From the NCBI RefSeq assembly GCF_030704535.1, contig NC_081818.1, positions 27,107,501-27,171,500 of the forward strand: a stretch of DNA of 64,000 bases, read 5' to 3'. A program made the position numbers and the translations under genes. The notes under the pieces are model-generated. The model saw nothing but the letters and a program-made list of their open reading frames with translations, did no database searches and had not been told where the DNA came from. Position 1 is the stretch's first letter. Each line of letters starts with the position of its first letter. Origin of the DNA: Vitis vinifera. Its lineage: Eukaryota > Streptophyta > Magnoliopsida > Vitales > Vitaceae. Below are positions 12,430 through 24,320 of this stretch, piece by piece.

Positions 12430-14440
12430 TTTAATTAAAGTTAAAGTTGATTGGAATATGATACAAAAAGTGTGTATCATCGAGATTTATTCAAGATAAA
12501 GATTGTTGGAAAGTATCTCAATTTCTAATTAGTATAAATTACTTTTTGTAAAGAATATTGTATAAAATATTTTTTAAATTGATATATTATTGTATAAATA
12601 TTTTAAGTCATGAAGATGAAAAGTTATAAAATGAAAATGAATTTGTAAAACTATATATGCCGTGGATAGAGATACAAGGGGTTTGAGATTCAAGTTTGGA
12701 TACAAAGATCGGGGAAACACCCATATTTCGGGAGTTTAATAATTATATTTGGTTTTAGTTTTTCATGGTATTCTTTGTGATATAGTAGACTAATTCTCTC
12801 TTATACGTGGATGTAAGCATGATTGCTAAAACAAAGTTAAAACACTTTTTTTTTATTTTCTTCCTATTTTTCGGAACCGAACATAGCCTATATACTCATG
12901 TTTGAAATATAGTCTCATTTTTTTACAAATCCTATAATACTTCAGTTAAGATGGAAAATGACAGCCACCAAATCTTTTATGTTTTCACTAAAGGCCCGAC
13001 AAACAAATATTTCAAATCTTTTATGTTTTCACTGAGGGCCCAACAACAAATATTTTGAGAAAGCTATTGGCTAAGCATCATGTTGTTCTTCTGCAATCCA
13101 AGAATGGAGTGTCCAAGGGGAGTTCCATCTTGTGGGGCATGCCACATCAGCTTCAATCTTTGCTAGAGAACCTCTCATCTCCACCAGTCAAACCTACAAT
13201 GATAAAGCCAAGCAAATCACTTGATTCCCTCCCCTGATTTTGGGTTATCACTATATCATCTCCAATGATCTTGGGCCAATGACTTAAATCTTCCTCAATT
13301 GAATCTGCAATCAATACATCATTGAAAATATTTGCTGTCACGATATTCTCTGTTCTAATAGCTTTATCATCTAATACTCCAATTATTTTTTCTTTCATTT
13401 TCTACATATTTTTTTTAGTTTGAAATTTAAGAAATATTTTTGTTTTTTTTCCCTTTTATCACATGCCATTAAATTTGTAGGAGAGGTATTTCACCAAGGA
13501 TTATCATATTTTTTAATATTTAAAAGATACAAATTTTCAAGTGTTAAAACACTCTATAGAATTATTATTATATGTACTTTAAAACACGTTTGATATTAGA
13601 GAAAGTGTAGAAAAATTTTAGATTACCTTTTTGAAATGCCCTTTACCATTCAATTCTTCGTGCCAAGTTGTTGTGAATGAACCATACTAAAATCAAGAGC
13701 CATTCCGTTTTATAGTACAAAAATCTTTCACTTTTTTTTTCCTTCTTTCGGTCTTTTCCAATAGAAAAGTAAAAGTGACAGGAATTTTTTTTTAAAAAAA
13801 CTTTTTATTAGGATAGTTTTTTTGATAATGCCAATTCCCAGAAACTACCCTTAATATCTTATTTTGTTGAATCAGGTAAGGTTAGCCTGACTTGGACACC
13901 CACCCAACTCTAACTGTGTTTTTAGTTTTTCTAATTTTTAAAAGATAAAAATTTTAAAGTGTTAGGAATATTAAACACACTTTATAGAATTATTGTCAAA
14001 GTCATTTTTAATTTCTATGTTTTTATAATTTAGGTTTTGTTAGAATGTTGAAAAGTTTAGGAAAAGGCATATGAAAAATAGATAAAATGAATGAAGGGAA
14101 AAAGAAAAGGTAAGGAAAAATAAATTTAATTGAATAATTAAAATTTTCTTATTTATTTTTTCTTTCCTCTTTTATGTAAAGAATTGTATACTTTTATAAA
14201 TAATTTTTTATTATATGGATTTTCCTTCGTATATTTGACTTTTCTAATATTTTCTATGATTCAGAATAATACAAAAGAATTTCAATAAAAAAGAAAAAAT
14301 AATTGAAGAAAAATTTAAAATAAGTTAAATGGGTCCGTCCGACCCGTGGCCAATTCGGTTCCAAACCAAGATTTGTCGGGTCAGTCCGACCCGGAGGGTA
14401 GTCGCGCACAGTAGGGGCGCTTCCGTTTTTTTTTTTGAAA
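12430..14440. other. Intergenic, AT-rich with decayed MITE pieces
   Basis: Pieces at about 13500-13600 and 13920-14010 resemble the complete 119-bp MITE at 43314 (shared wording ACAAATTTTCAAGTG and ATTATTGTCAAA). A 44-bp tandem duplication lies at 12968-13052. No gene is seen; a 60-codon frame near 13055 has no recognisable content. Confidence 0.45.
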
Positions 14441-14447
14441 AGAATTA

Positions 14448-14508
14448 GCCACGTGGCAATGGGTTTATGGCATATTCATTCGTTGGCGCCAAGGGTTTAA
14501 ACCCTAAA
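14448..14508 (+). promoter_or_regulatory. MurJ proximal promoter: G-box, E2F-like site, telo-box
   Basis: Within 60 bp and ending 30 bp before the start codon lie the palindromic G-box GCCACGTGGC (14448-14457), the palindrome TTGGCGCCAA (about 14483-14492), which resembles an E2F site, and the telo-box AAACCCTAAA (about 14499-14508). The set is typical of plant genes expressed in dividing cells; this use here is inferred. Confidence 0.6.
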
Positions 14509-14537
14509 AGGGAGCACCACAATTGCAGAACTCAGGC

Positions 14538-17500
14538 ATGGCTTCACTCAACCTTCACTCTCTTCACTCCCTTCACTCTCCTCCTCACCCATCACGATTC
14601 TCATCCCATTTCCTGAATACGATTTCACTTCAATTTTCCTCTCCAATTCCGTTCCCAACTCTAATTATTCGCCAATTCAACCGAATCTCGAGACCCTATT
14701 GTTTCAATGAACAAATGGACGTCCCTCTTGATTCATCCTCAGCTTTGTCCACCACCATGGACAAAAGCGCTGACCTAGTACTGGATAGCAACAAAAATGA
14801 ATTGATTCGGAACGCTGTGTGGGTGGGCGTGGCCACGATCGCTAGCAAGATTCTGGTATTTCTTTTTCTATACATTTTGTTTGGTTGCTGAGAGAATTTA
14901 ATTCACGGGAAGAAATTGAATAGAAGATTGACGCTTTTTTTATTTATTTATTATTTTCTGAACTGAATTTACTTGAGAAACTTTTGCTCAGCAAACAAAG
15001 ATTGGTAAACGTGCTTCATTTTTATTTATTTTTTATTTAATGGTGTAGGGATTACTCAGGGAGATTGTTCTAGCTTCAGTTTTCGGGATAGGCCCGGTGG
15101 TTACTGCATTCAAGTATGAATGTATATATATGTTCTATTTTGTGCATTTTCCATTCTTTATTTGGTGTATGCGTACTACGTATGACAGGAATTATGATGT
15201 GGGCTATCAACTAGAAAGTACCAATATAATTATTTTGGCAAAGATTCAGTACTAAAGAAAGATTTCTTTGCTATTCTCGGCATACAATACAAGCCAGATT
15301 GATGGTTCTTGTATCACAGCTTTTGGGTTTGGAACTGGATTTATTCAAATTTTTGGGGGATAAAGACATGACATGTGTGAGCTGGTTTGGATGTCAAATC
15401 ATGCAAAATATTCAGGGGGATATTATCCATGTTAATTATCACCCTTTTTTTGTTACCTGTTTTAATTATTGACTTATTTGTTGAAAGTTTATTCTGTTAA
15501 AGACACTTAGTTGTTGTCAAATTACACTTTTTACAAGTTCATTTATTTTGACTGCAATGTATGCATGTCTGTGTTTCAGATATGCTTCAGTGATTCCTGG
15601 CTTCACTGCATCGCTTTTGGGTGGTGAGTTTTTTCAAGATTATCGATTCATTTCAAATTTGAGTACCAAGTAAATGATATGATTCACCTTATAAATGCTG
15701 ATATTAAAGGAAAAAGTATTCTTCTAAATACGTTTACGGTTAGTTGTAGTCACTGTTGATTCTGTAATTTAGAGGCAAGTGTTTTCTCTGATAGCCAAGC
15801 ATTTATATATGTTAACAGCACCCAACATAAGGAGGCAAACATAGGTATGCGGAACATATATAAAAGTCACTCAATGCAACATAAAAGGAAGAGAAACAAA
15901 ACAAAATAAAAAAAGGTCCCCTCCACTTAGGCTGTGCCCAACCAATCGATGAAATCTAATATAGACATTGGCTCCTCATACCTAGCATAAAGCAAAGAGG
16001 AACACCAGAAATAATTTTTGATAGCCTAGAATAAGCACAATGGAGCAGTCCTTCTCACCTTTCTTCTTTTCTTACCCACACAAGTCCGCTACCAACTTAA
16101 AAGGGCCTCTTTAATGAGGGAGGGAATCACTAGATCTATGCCAAACAACAAAAAAATCAAATTGCATGATGTCCTTGTTGTAGTACAAACTACAAAGTCC
16201 TTAGAGATGAATGTTTTTATAAAAATTATAAATGATATCAGTCTCTCAATTTTTGTTCCTATGCTACCATAAGCCTTGTTTGTAAGACCACTTATGTTTG
16301 CATCTGCAGCAATTATATACTTTTACTGAATTGTATAAAACAGTTTAAAATGTAAAAAATGGTTTTCTGTACATTATTTTTGTGCTTATTCAATGTTATA
16401 ACTAGTTGGAACTTCATGCAGGTGTAAATGGTCCTATCCACATTACTATGGCTACCACTCTAAGGTTGTGCATCCCACCTGTGGTGTGAGCATTTTAATC
16501 TACTGAACATCATCATTTGTTATTAGAGTAACTGGACATACATGCCGCATAAAGGTTGACATACTTTCATTTATTTCTTTTGCTTAATGATGATTTCATA
16601 TTAGTCATTTTTTTTCATGATAGGGGTAACTGTCCAGTATTCTTTTTGTGGATAATCTTAGTGGGTTATAAGGAGTAAGCTCTATGTCGTTAGTCATGAT
16701 TCTTTTTTCTTTTCTAAGTTACACTAGAAGGAGCACTAGGATTATGATTAGAGCTTCGGTAAAGGGTATTTTTAGTTTTATTAGTTTCATTAATTTCTTA
16801 CATCCAGATATGTAGGTTTGTAATAGATTCACAGTTTGCTAGCCTACAGAAACAAAGAAACGTAAATCTGAGTTGTTTTTGCCAGTCTTCAGAAAGGAAA
16901 GAAATCAACTATTGACTAAGTGAGATTGCTGGTACTTCATGTACTTGTGTTTTCAAATGGATTTTTGTTGATGTAATGAATGCACAAGTTTTGAAGACAT
17001 GGAACTCCAATACCTAACATGGGAAAGATTCTCTGTTAAAAAAATGTAAAAAATAATTTGGCTTTCATTTTGTGATTAACTAACTACTGGTGTATGCTAG
17101 GTTGCTAGCGTATGGTCCAAGAAAAAGAATTGCTCATATGTATATTGATAAGATCCTTTTTAATCTGTTCATGAGGATTATTTGTTAAACATTTACCCTA
17201 GATTTTGATATTTGTGAATTGCCCATTGCTGATCAGCAAGCTTCCAGAGGTGCGGAGGAGGAAGCTGTTTCAACATACAAATGCTTTCATGTTCCTGGTA
17301 TACATATCATATGGTTGTCCAAATCATCCTTTGTATTTTGGAAAGGCATTTTCATCCTTTGCTTCTATTTGAAATTCATATCAATGAATAGTTTGTTTTT
17401 GATTTATAAAATAAAATCATATGGTTATGTATGGTTCTCCATCAGTACCTCATCTGCATCTTGTGGGTTCCTTTCTCACATTTGTGGAAATTATTTTTCT

Positions 17501-20500
17501 GATGCAGGTAGGAGCTGCTGTGGGCTCTGTTGTGTTTGTATTTGCTGAGTCCATTATTCATATTTATGCTCCTGGGTAAGAATTCTCGAAGGTTGAACAA
17601 AATTTATAATGAGAAAAAAGCTCGGTAGGTATTGTTAAAGCTGAGTTTTCATGGATCTCCAGTATGTTGTAGGGTTATGCATGTAGATGCAAATTCCATG
17701 GTTACATTATCATCAACAAATTCTGTTTTAATTTTTTTTTCTTTTTTTTTTTTAAATTATATCACTATTATATCCAAAGAGAGAAAAAATAAACATCAAC
17801 ATGAAAACAATTCATTTTGCATGGATCTATGATCTGGTGTTTTTTTTTCTTTTTTTTTTTTTTGATAGACAACACATGCATTAAAAAACACCAAAAAGGA
17901 GGGGGCACACCCTAAGTATACAGGCTGTATATACAGAAAAAAGCCAAATCACATCTCATACAAAGATGGTCCACACTAACAAACAAAGCATGATATGATG
18001 TATTTTAGCTCGTATTGGATGTTTAATACCCAAATGTTTTCTTTATTTATTTTATGCCTTTGTCACATTCTTAATTTTTTAAATCATTTTTATAGTTTTT
18101 AGGGATTGTCTGTCTTTGCATTGCAACTGAAACTGAGTTATGTCACTGCTATTGAGTTGGATGATATTATTTCATACCAAATTTGGTATCAATACTTTGA
18201 AGCATTGGTGAAGTGCACTGCATGCTTCCTCATGCATTTTAGAAAACTACAATGTTTTCAGTTATTTTTATTTTTATTTTTTACTTATTTGTTTCTTTCC
18301 AAAGTTTGTTCTTTCAAATATTAATAATCATACTTCCCATATGTCAACAGTTGTGCTCTAGAATATTGGAAGCTCACATGACATCAAAATTAGTAAATTA
18401 GTCCTTTGGCCAAATTAGTATTAATGAATTATCATCTAAATAACAGTAATCACCCACCTCCAGGCTCTGGTTCCTCTAGGCTCTGCTTTCCATGCTTACT
18501 TTATTATGAGGCTGTTATTGGTATATATGAAGGCTACATTGTCAAAGCATTATACCCTTTTAAAATCTACTTTGCTGACTGCTTATTTGTTTACATTTTC
18601 AATATTTACAGATTTTGGGTCTTGGCAGAAGGACAAATAACTAGAGAAATAGCAATTGCACAAGTAATTCTGCTTCATTTGAGTACATTCAAAGTTTCTG
18701 TTATTGTATCATTTACTGTTTAAGGTTAGTCATGTGCATTTCGAGACCATATTCGTATATCGGCAGAGACTGAAATACCAAGTCTACTCTGCTTAGTCCC
18801 CAAACTATTCACTAATCTGTGAAATTCATACTAGGTGGGTATAATACCATGTCTACTGATAGCCAAGTACGAGGGAAATGGATGTTTCCTCAAACATCTG
18901 ATTGAAATTTTCATGTCATATGATAGCCTTATTTCTGCATGCATGTTAGATGAATGCTGTTTGGTGTGCACAATTATGTGGCCAGTTGAGCCTGCTTTTT
19001 CATCGCTACTTTCTCTATGACTAAGTCATGTTGGTTATCATCAAATAAGTAGGTCCACTGTACACAAAAGTTTTAATTTACTTATCACTGCCTGCTTTCT
19101 GTGTTTTCTCAGCTGAAAATAATGGTTCCCTGCATAATTTTTGCTGGTCCTGTTGGACTTGGCTTTGGATATATGAGGTAAGAATTATACTCTTAATATG
19201 CATTCATCTGGTTATTGTTTTTCTTCCTCATGAAATTCTTATGTAAAAGAAAGTTTAGTAATCATCTCCTTGCTTTCAGCGCAGAAGGAAGTAACTTCCT
19301 TCCTTCTATTAGCCCTGCTTTGTCAAGCATGCTCATAATTGCCACTGTAAGTCACCATCCAATAAGATTCCCTGCTACTACCTTTCAATTTCTTCTTGTT
19401 TCTTTGTCATTGTACTAGAAAAGATGCCGTCATATTTGTAGAGGGATTCAAGTGTTAAACTCCTATCTTGACTTGCAGTGTATTGTATATGTTCTCATGA
19501 GACGATTAAATCCTCTTCTAGCAGGTGATGCATTATCTGGTATGTGAGGAACTGTGTGATCCTCTTTGTTTGATACAAAGTGATGTTCATGTAATAGTGA
19601 TCAGTACTTTCTTTAGGTGGAATGCTAATATCTTTTGGAGCTTCAATTGGTTCTTTTCTGCAGTGGATTATCCAGGTTTTTAAAATTGATATTACTTTAG
19701 ATTTGGACATTCTGCATTCTTTTTTACAATATTATTACTCATGTGCCTTTCAGGTCATTATGCATGAGAGAATGTGGCAAAATTCCAATCCGGTTCCATG
19801 GATGAATGTTTTAAAGGATAAAGATGTTCATGAGGTTTCTACTGTCTGCTCCTTGGATCATGGGCATTCATATTGTTATTCTTTGGTCACTGCATCAAAA
19901 TATATTTTTATTTGGAAATTTTACCTTTATTTATTAGATGATGACAAACATTCCCAGCAGATGCTAAATTAACATTTTTTTTTTCTGCTCAGTTTTTCTC
20001 ATTGATGCTTCCAGCCACAATCAGTTCAGGCTTGACACAAATTGCATCGTTCACTGATTTTTATTTTGCATCTCTCATACCTGGTGCTGCTGCTGGTATC
20101 TCTTGTGAGTAGACATCCACTAGCTTTCATCATTGAAAGTGTCAGTTTGAACTTCATAGGACAATTTTCTATCTTAAGACACAATGTTCCTATTTCTGCT
20201 TCTAGAGTGGCTCCTTATGCCATAGTTTTAGGATTTCTAACCTTTTTATGTTTGGCAGGCAAGTGTTTTGACCAGATATTTTCTGAATAGAACATTAAAG
20301 AAACACTTGAAATTTCTTTTTCTAATCAGAATAGTTTTCATCTAATGTGGTGAGAAACCAAAGATATGCACATGTGTGAAATCCTTTATGAAATATCATT
20401 TCTTTGGGTAATTCTACAAAGACAAAAAAAAAAGTGGAGCCAAAGATAATGTGTATTTGCCTCCTGTGTGCATTTATTTTGTATTACTTGTTACATCATG

Positions 20501-23261
20501 ATGTGAGTAGTATGGACCTTATAATGCTGATCATAGGCCCTACTGAAAACTCCTATCTGGGTCTCATGTTTTGCATACCGACAGCAATATAATGGAGCTT
20601 TCCTTATTGTCCTTGTTTCTCTGATGTGAATGTGGAAATGTAGATATTGCATCATTGGACTGGCTTAGTTTTGAATTGTACATACATTGCCATGTGCTCA
20701 TATTGTGGTCCAAGAATGTTGTGGTTAGTAATTCTAAACACCGCGGGTCACAAAGAAAGGAAAAAAAGATTGGCAATGTCAAACTTCTTGTTAGGACAAG
20801 CAAGGAAGAATTGTACCTATTTTTATTGGAAGGGGGCATAAGGAATCTAGCCAACTGCTCTAAAACCATATACGTGTCAGCGTGTGTGTTTCCCATTTGT
20901 AATTGAAATACTTTATTATTATTCAACATCTATAAATACGAGGATAAACTTGAATTGTTTTTACTCTGTTATTTTTCTGTATTCTTTTCTTCATTTAAAA
21001 CTTTGTTTCTGCTACACTGACATAATTGCATTCTTAGATGCTTATCTTTTGGTCATGGCACCATTGGGCCTACTTTCAAGCATGATTGTACTGCCTCTTC
21101 TACCTACTTTCTCAAGAGTGGCAAAGGTATTTTAACTGACCACCCCTCGGCCCCTTATTACTTGATTTATTTATTATTTTTGTTGTCATTAAGAATCTCT
21201 TTGATCATTTTTACTTAATTTGGGTTGCCTTTGTGCTGTCCCTTTTGTCCCCTCTGGGAATATATTTGTGTGTTTTCTTGTAAAAGGGGACACAGCTCTC
21301 ACTTCATGATGAATCTTCTAAAACACAAATAACATCTTTTGTAGACTTTATCATGGCCTCACCTAATGGAGATCCTCATACGAGCAGTTCTACTTTGCAT
21401 GGTAAGATTCTACATTTGGGTGGGGTTGGCTTCAGTGTGCATTTTAAGTTGAGCATGGTTATCAGCATGTCCATTCTGAATTTCTAATTGTCCAGAAAAT
21501 GCAGCTTGAGAATATAACTTTCAACCATGGCATGTCTTGTAAGAGTCAGATACAGATACTTGCCAAGACATGGTGAAAGGCAATCACCAGTCAATGGTGT
21601 TAAGGTCCTGTATTTCATCTCTAAACCTGGAAAATTGCTAACCCATTCTAAAATTTGAAGTATTAACAGACTGATTTGATTAAAGATCTGAACTCCGCAA
21701 TTTGGCTATTGTTGATACCAATGACATTATTGCAAATTAGCCTGCAGAAGACTGGCTTTGCTTAAAATGGATTGACAGCCTGAAAAGGGAAAATGATAAT
21801 CAATTTCTACTTGCCTTTTTAGTTAATGAAGTGGAGTTAGGGAAACTGAAGTAGCAAGTAAAAATAACAAGAGAACAGCATTGAGACATTCTTGAAATAA
21901 GTTAAGGCAAGAATAAAATTATGAATCGATTTGACAGTATTTTTAATTGCATTTCAGATAGAAAAGGGGCGGAGAAATTTGACAGTACTTCTAATCACAT
22001 TTCAGATGGAAAAGGGGCTGATATTTCTCTGCACTCTTCGATGTTCTCGTTTTACTAAAAAATATCAACGCATTTTTGACGCAATGTTTGCAAATGTTCA
22101 TGGATTTAAAATTTCAGATGGGTTTTAGCCAAACTTTGGATGTTATGAAAATGAGCCTTCTTGCTACGAAGGGATGTCTGACAGGTTTGGGTTATCCTTG
22201 TCTTTGGCAGGTACTAATCCTGCCTGTTTTATCAACAATGTGTGTATTGGCAAAACCAATCATCCGTGTATTATTTCAACGATATGCATTTGATTCTGCA
22301 GCAAGCACTCTGGTTTCTTCTCTGTTTCTTTGTTGTGAGTATCATGCTAGTTGTTTTGAAGGCTTTAGCATAACCAATTTTCCAGATTCCTCATTTTGAC
22401 CAATAAAGCATGATTACCGAAGTCTATATTTTTAATCGTTTTACAACCCAAACAGCCAGTGAATACTGACTGAAGTTTCTTGACACATTCCCCACAGATT
22501 CTCTTGGCTCACCATTCTACATCATCAGAGAATTGCTAGATGCAATTTTTTATGCCCTTGGAGATGGACAACAACCATTTCTCATCACTGTGTGTGCTAT
22601 TGCTTTGAATGCCATCCTAGACTGGCTTTTTACCTCCAGATTCCACCTTGGAGCACAGGGACTGGTATATTGCAATTTAATTTCTGCAACTAATATTAGA
22701 AAGGAAAAAAATTGATAAATTGGCTTTAACTAACAAAGTGCATTATTAGGCACTTTCAACGTCAATTGTTACTGCTTTGTCAGTCTTGATACTGTTCCAT
22801 CTCCTCGTGAAGAAATTAGCAGGTAAGTGTAGATAGAAAAAAGTTGGTCTACTAAACACTGGAATCCCTAGCTAAGTAATTTACATAACCTATAATTTTG
22901 CTGCCTCTGTTTACAGGAGTAATTGACTATGCAGCACTGGTGTGTCCTCTCTTGCTTCTATTTTCTTGCTGTGTTGTCTCTGGCCTCACCACATCCTTTG
23001 CCTATAGGACATTGCAAAGTCTTTTGTCCTCTGTGTTTATCCTAAGGTCAATTCCTGTTAAACAAACTGTTGAATTCATGTTTGTGTTGGTTTTGGTGAC
23101 TCTAATTCCATGCTTGCAGGTTTCATAGGATTCAAGAGTTGCTCTCCATTTCTATGGCTGGTCTTGCAGGGATCATTAGCTTTTTCTTTCCACTTATTGT
23201 GCTTCATTTCTCCGGATTCAGACTAGTGAGGGAAATGTCCGATACATTGAAGAACAGATAG
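14538..23261 (+). CDS. MURJ: MurJ/MviN-family flippase homolog, plastid-targeted
   Basis: Exons joined in phase: 14538-14855, 15049-15113, 15580-15623, 16422-16464, 17237-17297, 17508-17575, 18612-18663, 19113-19177, 19280-19346, 19479-19539, 19617-19675, 19754-19834, 19993-20104, 21038-21126, then 22211-22334, 22498-22664, 22750-22822, 22917-23046 and 23120-23261. A link of roughly 25 residues between 21126 and 22211 is unresolved. The first ~60 residues are Ser/Pro/Arg-rich with almost no acids, like a chloroplast transit peptide. The rest is a multi-span membrane protein with MurJ landmarks such as FYALGDGQQPF and ILDW. Bacterial MurJ flips lipid II for peptidoglycan; in plants it would act in the plastid inner envelope. 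Only one of five charged E. coli cavity residues appears kept (R110). The start is ATG 14538. Confidence 0.87.
15800..16215 (-). mobile_element. LINE relic (3' end of ORF2) in MurJ intron
   Basis: Read on the minus strand the segment carries a decayed version of the C-terminal region of plant LINE reverse transcriptase proteins (zf-RVT part: C-V-G-K-K-R-R-K-V-R-R-T-A-P-L-C-L-F near 16045-16095). Several stops break it. It is a truncated L1-type insertion, opposite in direction to the host gene. Confidence 0.6.
17840..17995 (-). mobile_element. LINE 3'-end fragment with poly(A) in MurJ intron
   Basis: On the plus strand a 24-bp T-rich run (the poly(A) tail read backwards) is followed by about 130 bp resembling the 3' UTR of L1-type LINEs common in grape-like genomes. 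It is non-coding and heavily truncated. Confidence 0.45.
21945..22030 (+). repeat. ~50-bp tandem duplication in MurJ between exons
   Basis: A segment reading TTGACAGTA-CTTCTAATCACATTTCAG-type sequence followed by AT(A/G)GAAAAGGGGC occurs twice in tandem with a few differences. Each copy ends in TTTCAG, so the duplication created repeated acceptor-like sites near the unresolved exon. Confidence 0.6.
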
Positions 23262-24320
23262 TACAATTTTAAATCCTCATTCTCAATATCGTCCCTTATG
23301 AACGTGGCTGTACCTCCATCCAGACTGAATTTTATAACCATGGCTAATTGTGGTCAGACAGAAGCAACCATCCACCATCCGCATTGCAACTTAGTTTTTA
23401 CCTACTCATTACTATTCTGTAACCAAAAGAGTAAATGGTGGAATCGGTTTGAACTATGGATGTTTACACTTAACAGAGAATTTCTTGTGCAGATGGCCTC
23501 TAGGCCACATTAAGATAGAACAGCGTATTGTAAGAGGCAGGTTCTTTGTACAAAACAAACCCACTTGTAAAGAAACGTACCAGTGTTGTAACAATGCTTT
23601 ATTTGAGTGGATTATGACCTTCATTAACACGAAGGGTTCGTGCCTAAGCTGCATCTGTTAAAGCTTGTGTTTTCTTAGTGACACTTCTTTTTGAAGCTTT
23701 CCTCAGATCTTCACTGACTCGGTGCTTTTATTTTTAGGCAACAACTATAGGAAACTTGGATCAAATCCTACTAGGCCAAGGGTGGAAGCAAAAGATCTGT
23801 GCTAGTATAAATGTTGGGGTTCTACATTGCCCAGTAAATCCATGTGCATGAATCCCGTGCGCTAAACTGCTAACTTAAGAAGATAAATGCAGTTTAGAGA
23901 ATAGCAGTTAAAAACTTAAATCTTCCATAAAAATTTTTTAAAATCTTCCAGGGAGCATTTAACCAAGACTCAATACAAATAAAATTCTATTATATGTATG
24001 TCTCAAAATTACAGACGCTCAACCAAAACAAAATTTCAGAAATTTATAATACATTAAGCAAAGAACCTAATGCAAGTACTCCCGTCAAATGTATTTGGAT
24101 TATTCCAAATCTACAGTTGCTATACTTCTTATAAAGACAGGGTTCAAAAGTTTCAGTTAAATCCCTCTGCAGTGAATCTATGCATGACCTGTGCTGCTGC
24201 AAATCAATGTATCCATGATGATAAGGGGCAGCACAGTTAATGGTTAATATTCCAAGTAACAAGTACAGCAATGCAATTGCATCCCTGATAATTGCATAAC
24301 AGAAGTAGTTTGGTGTGAGG
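23262..24320. other. Convergent gap between MurJ and RRP8
   Basis: The two genes point at each other across about 1.06 kb. Both 3' untranslated regions must lie here. No further gene is seen; short frames at 23298-23661 have no recognisable content. Confidence 0.5.

Noticed and set aside
13055-13398. Short frames on both strands in the intergenic region
   Set aside because: No family, no splice partners, surrounded by repeat debris.
20564-20929. 121-codon minus-strand frame inside MurJ
   Set aside because: It lies wholly in the intron between two secure MurJ exons and shows no family.
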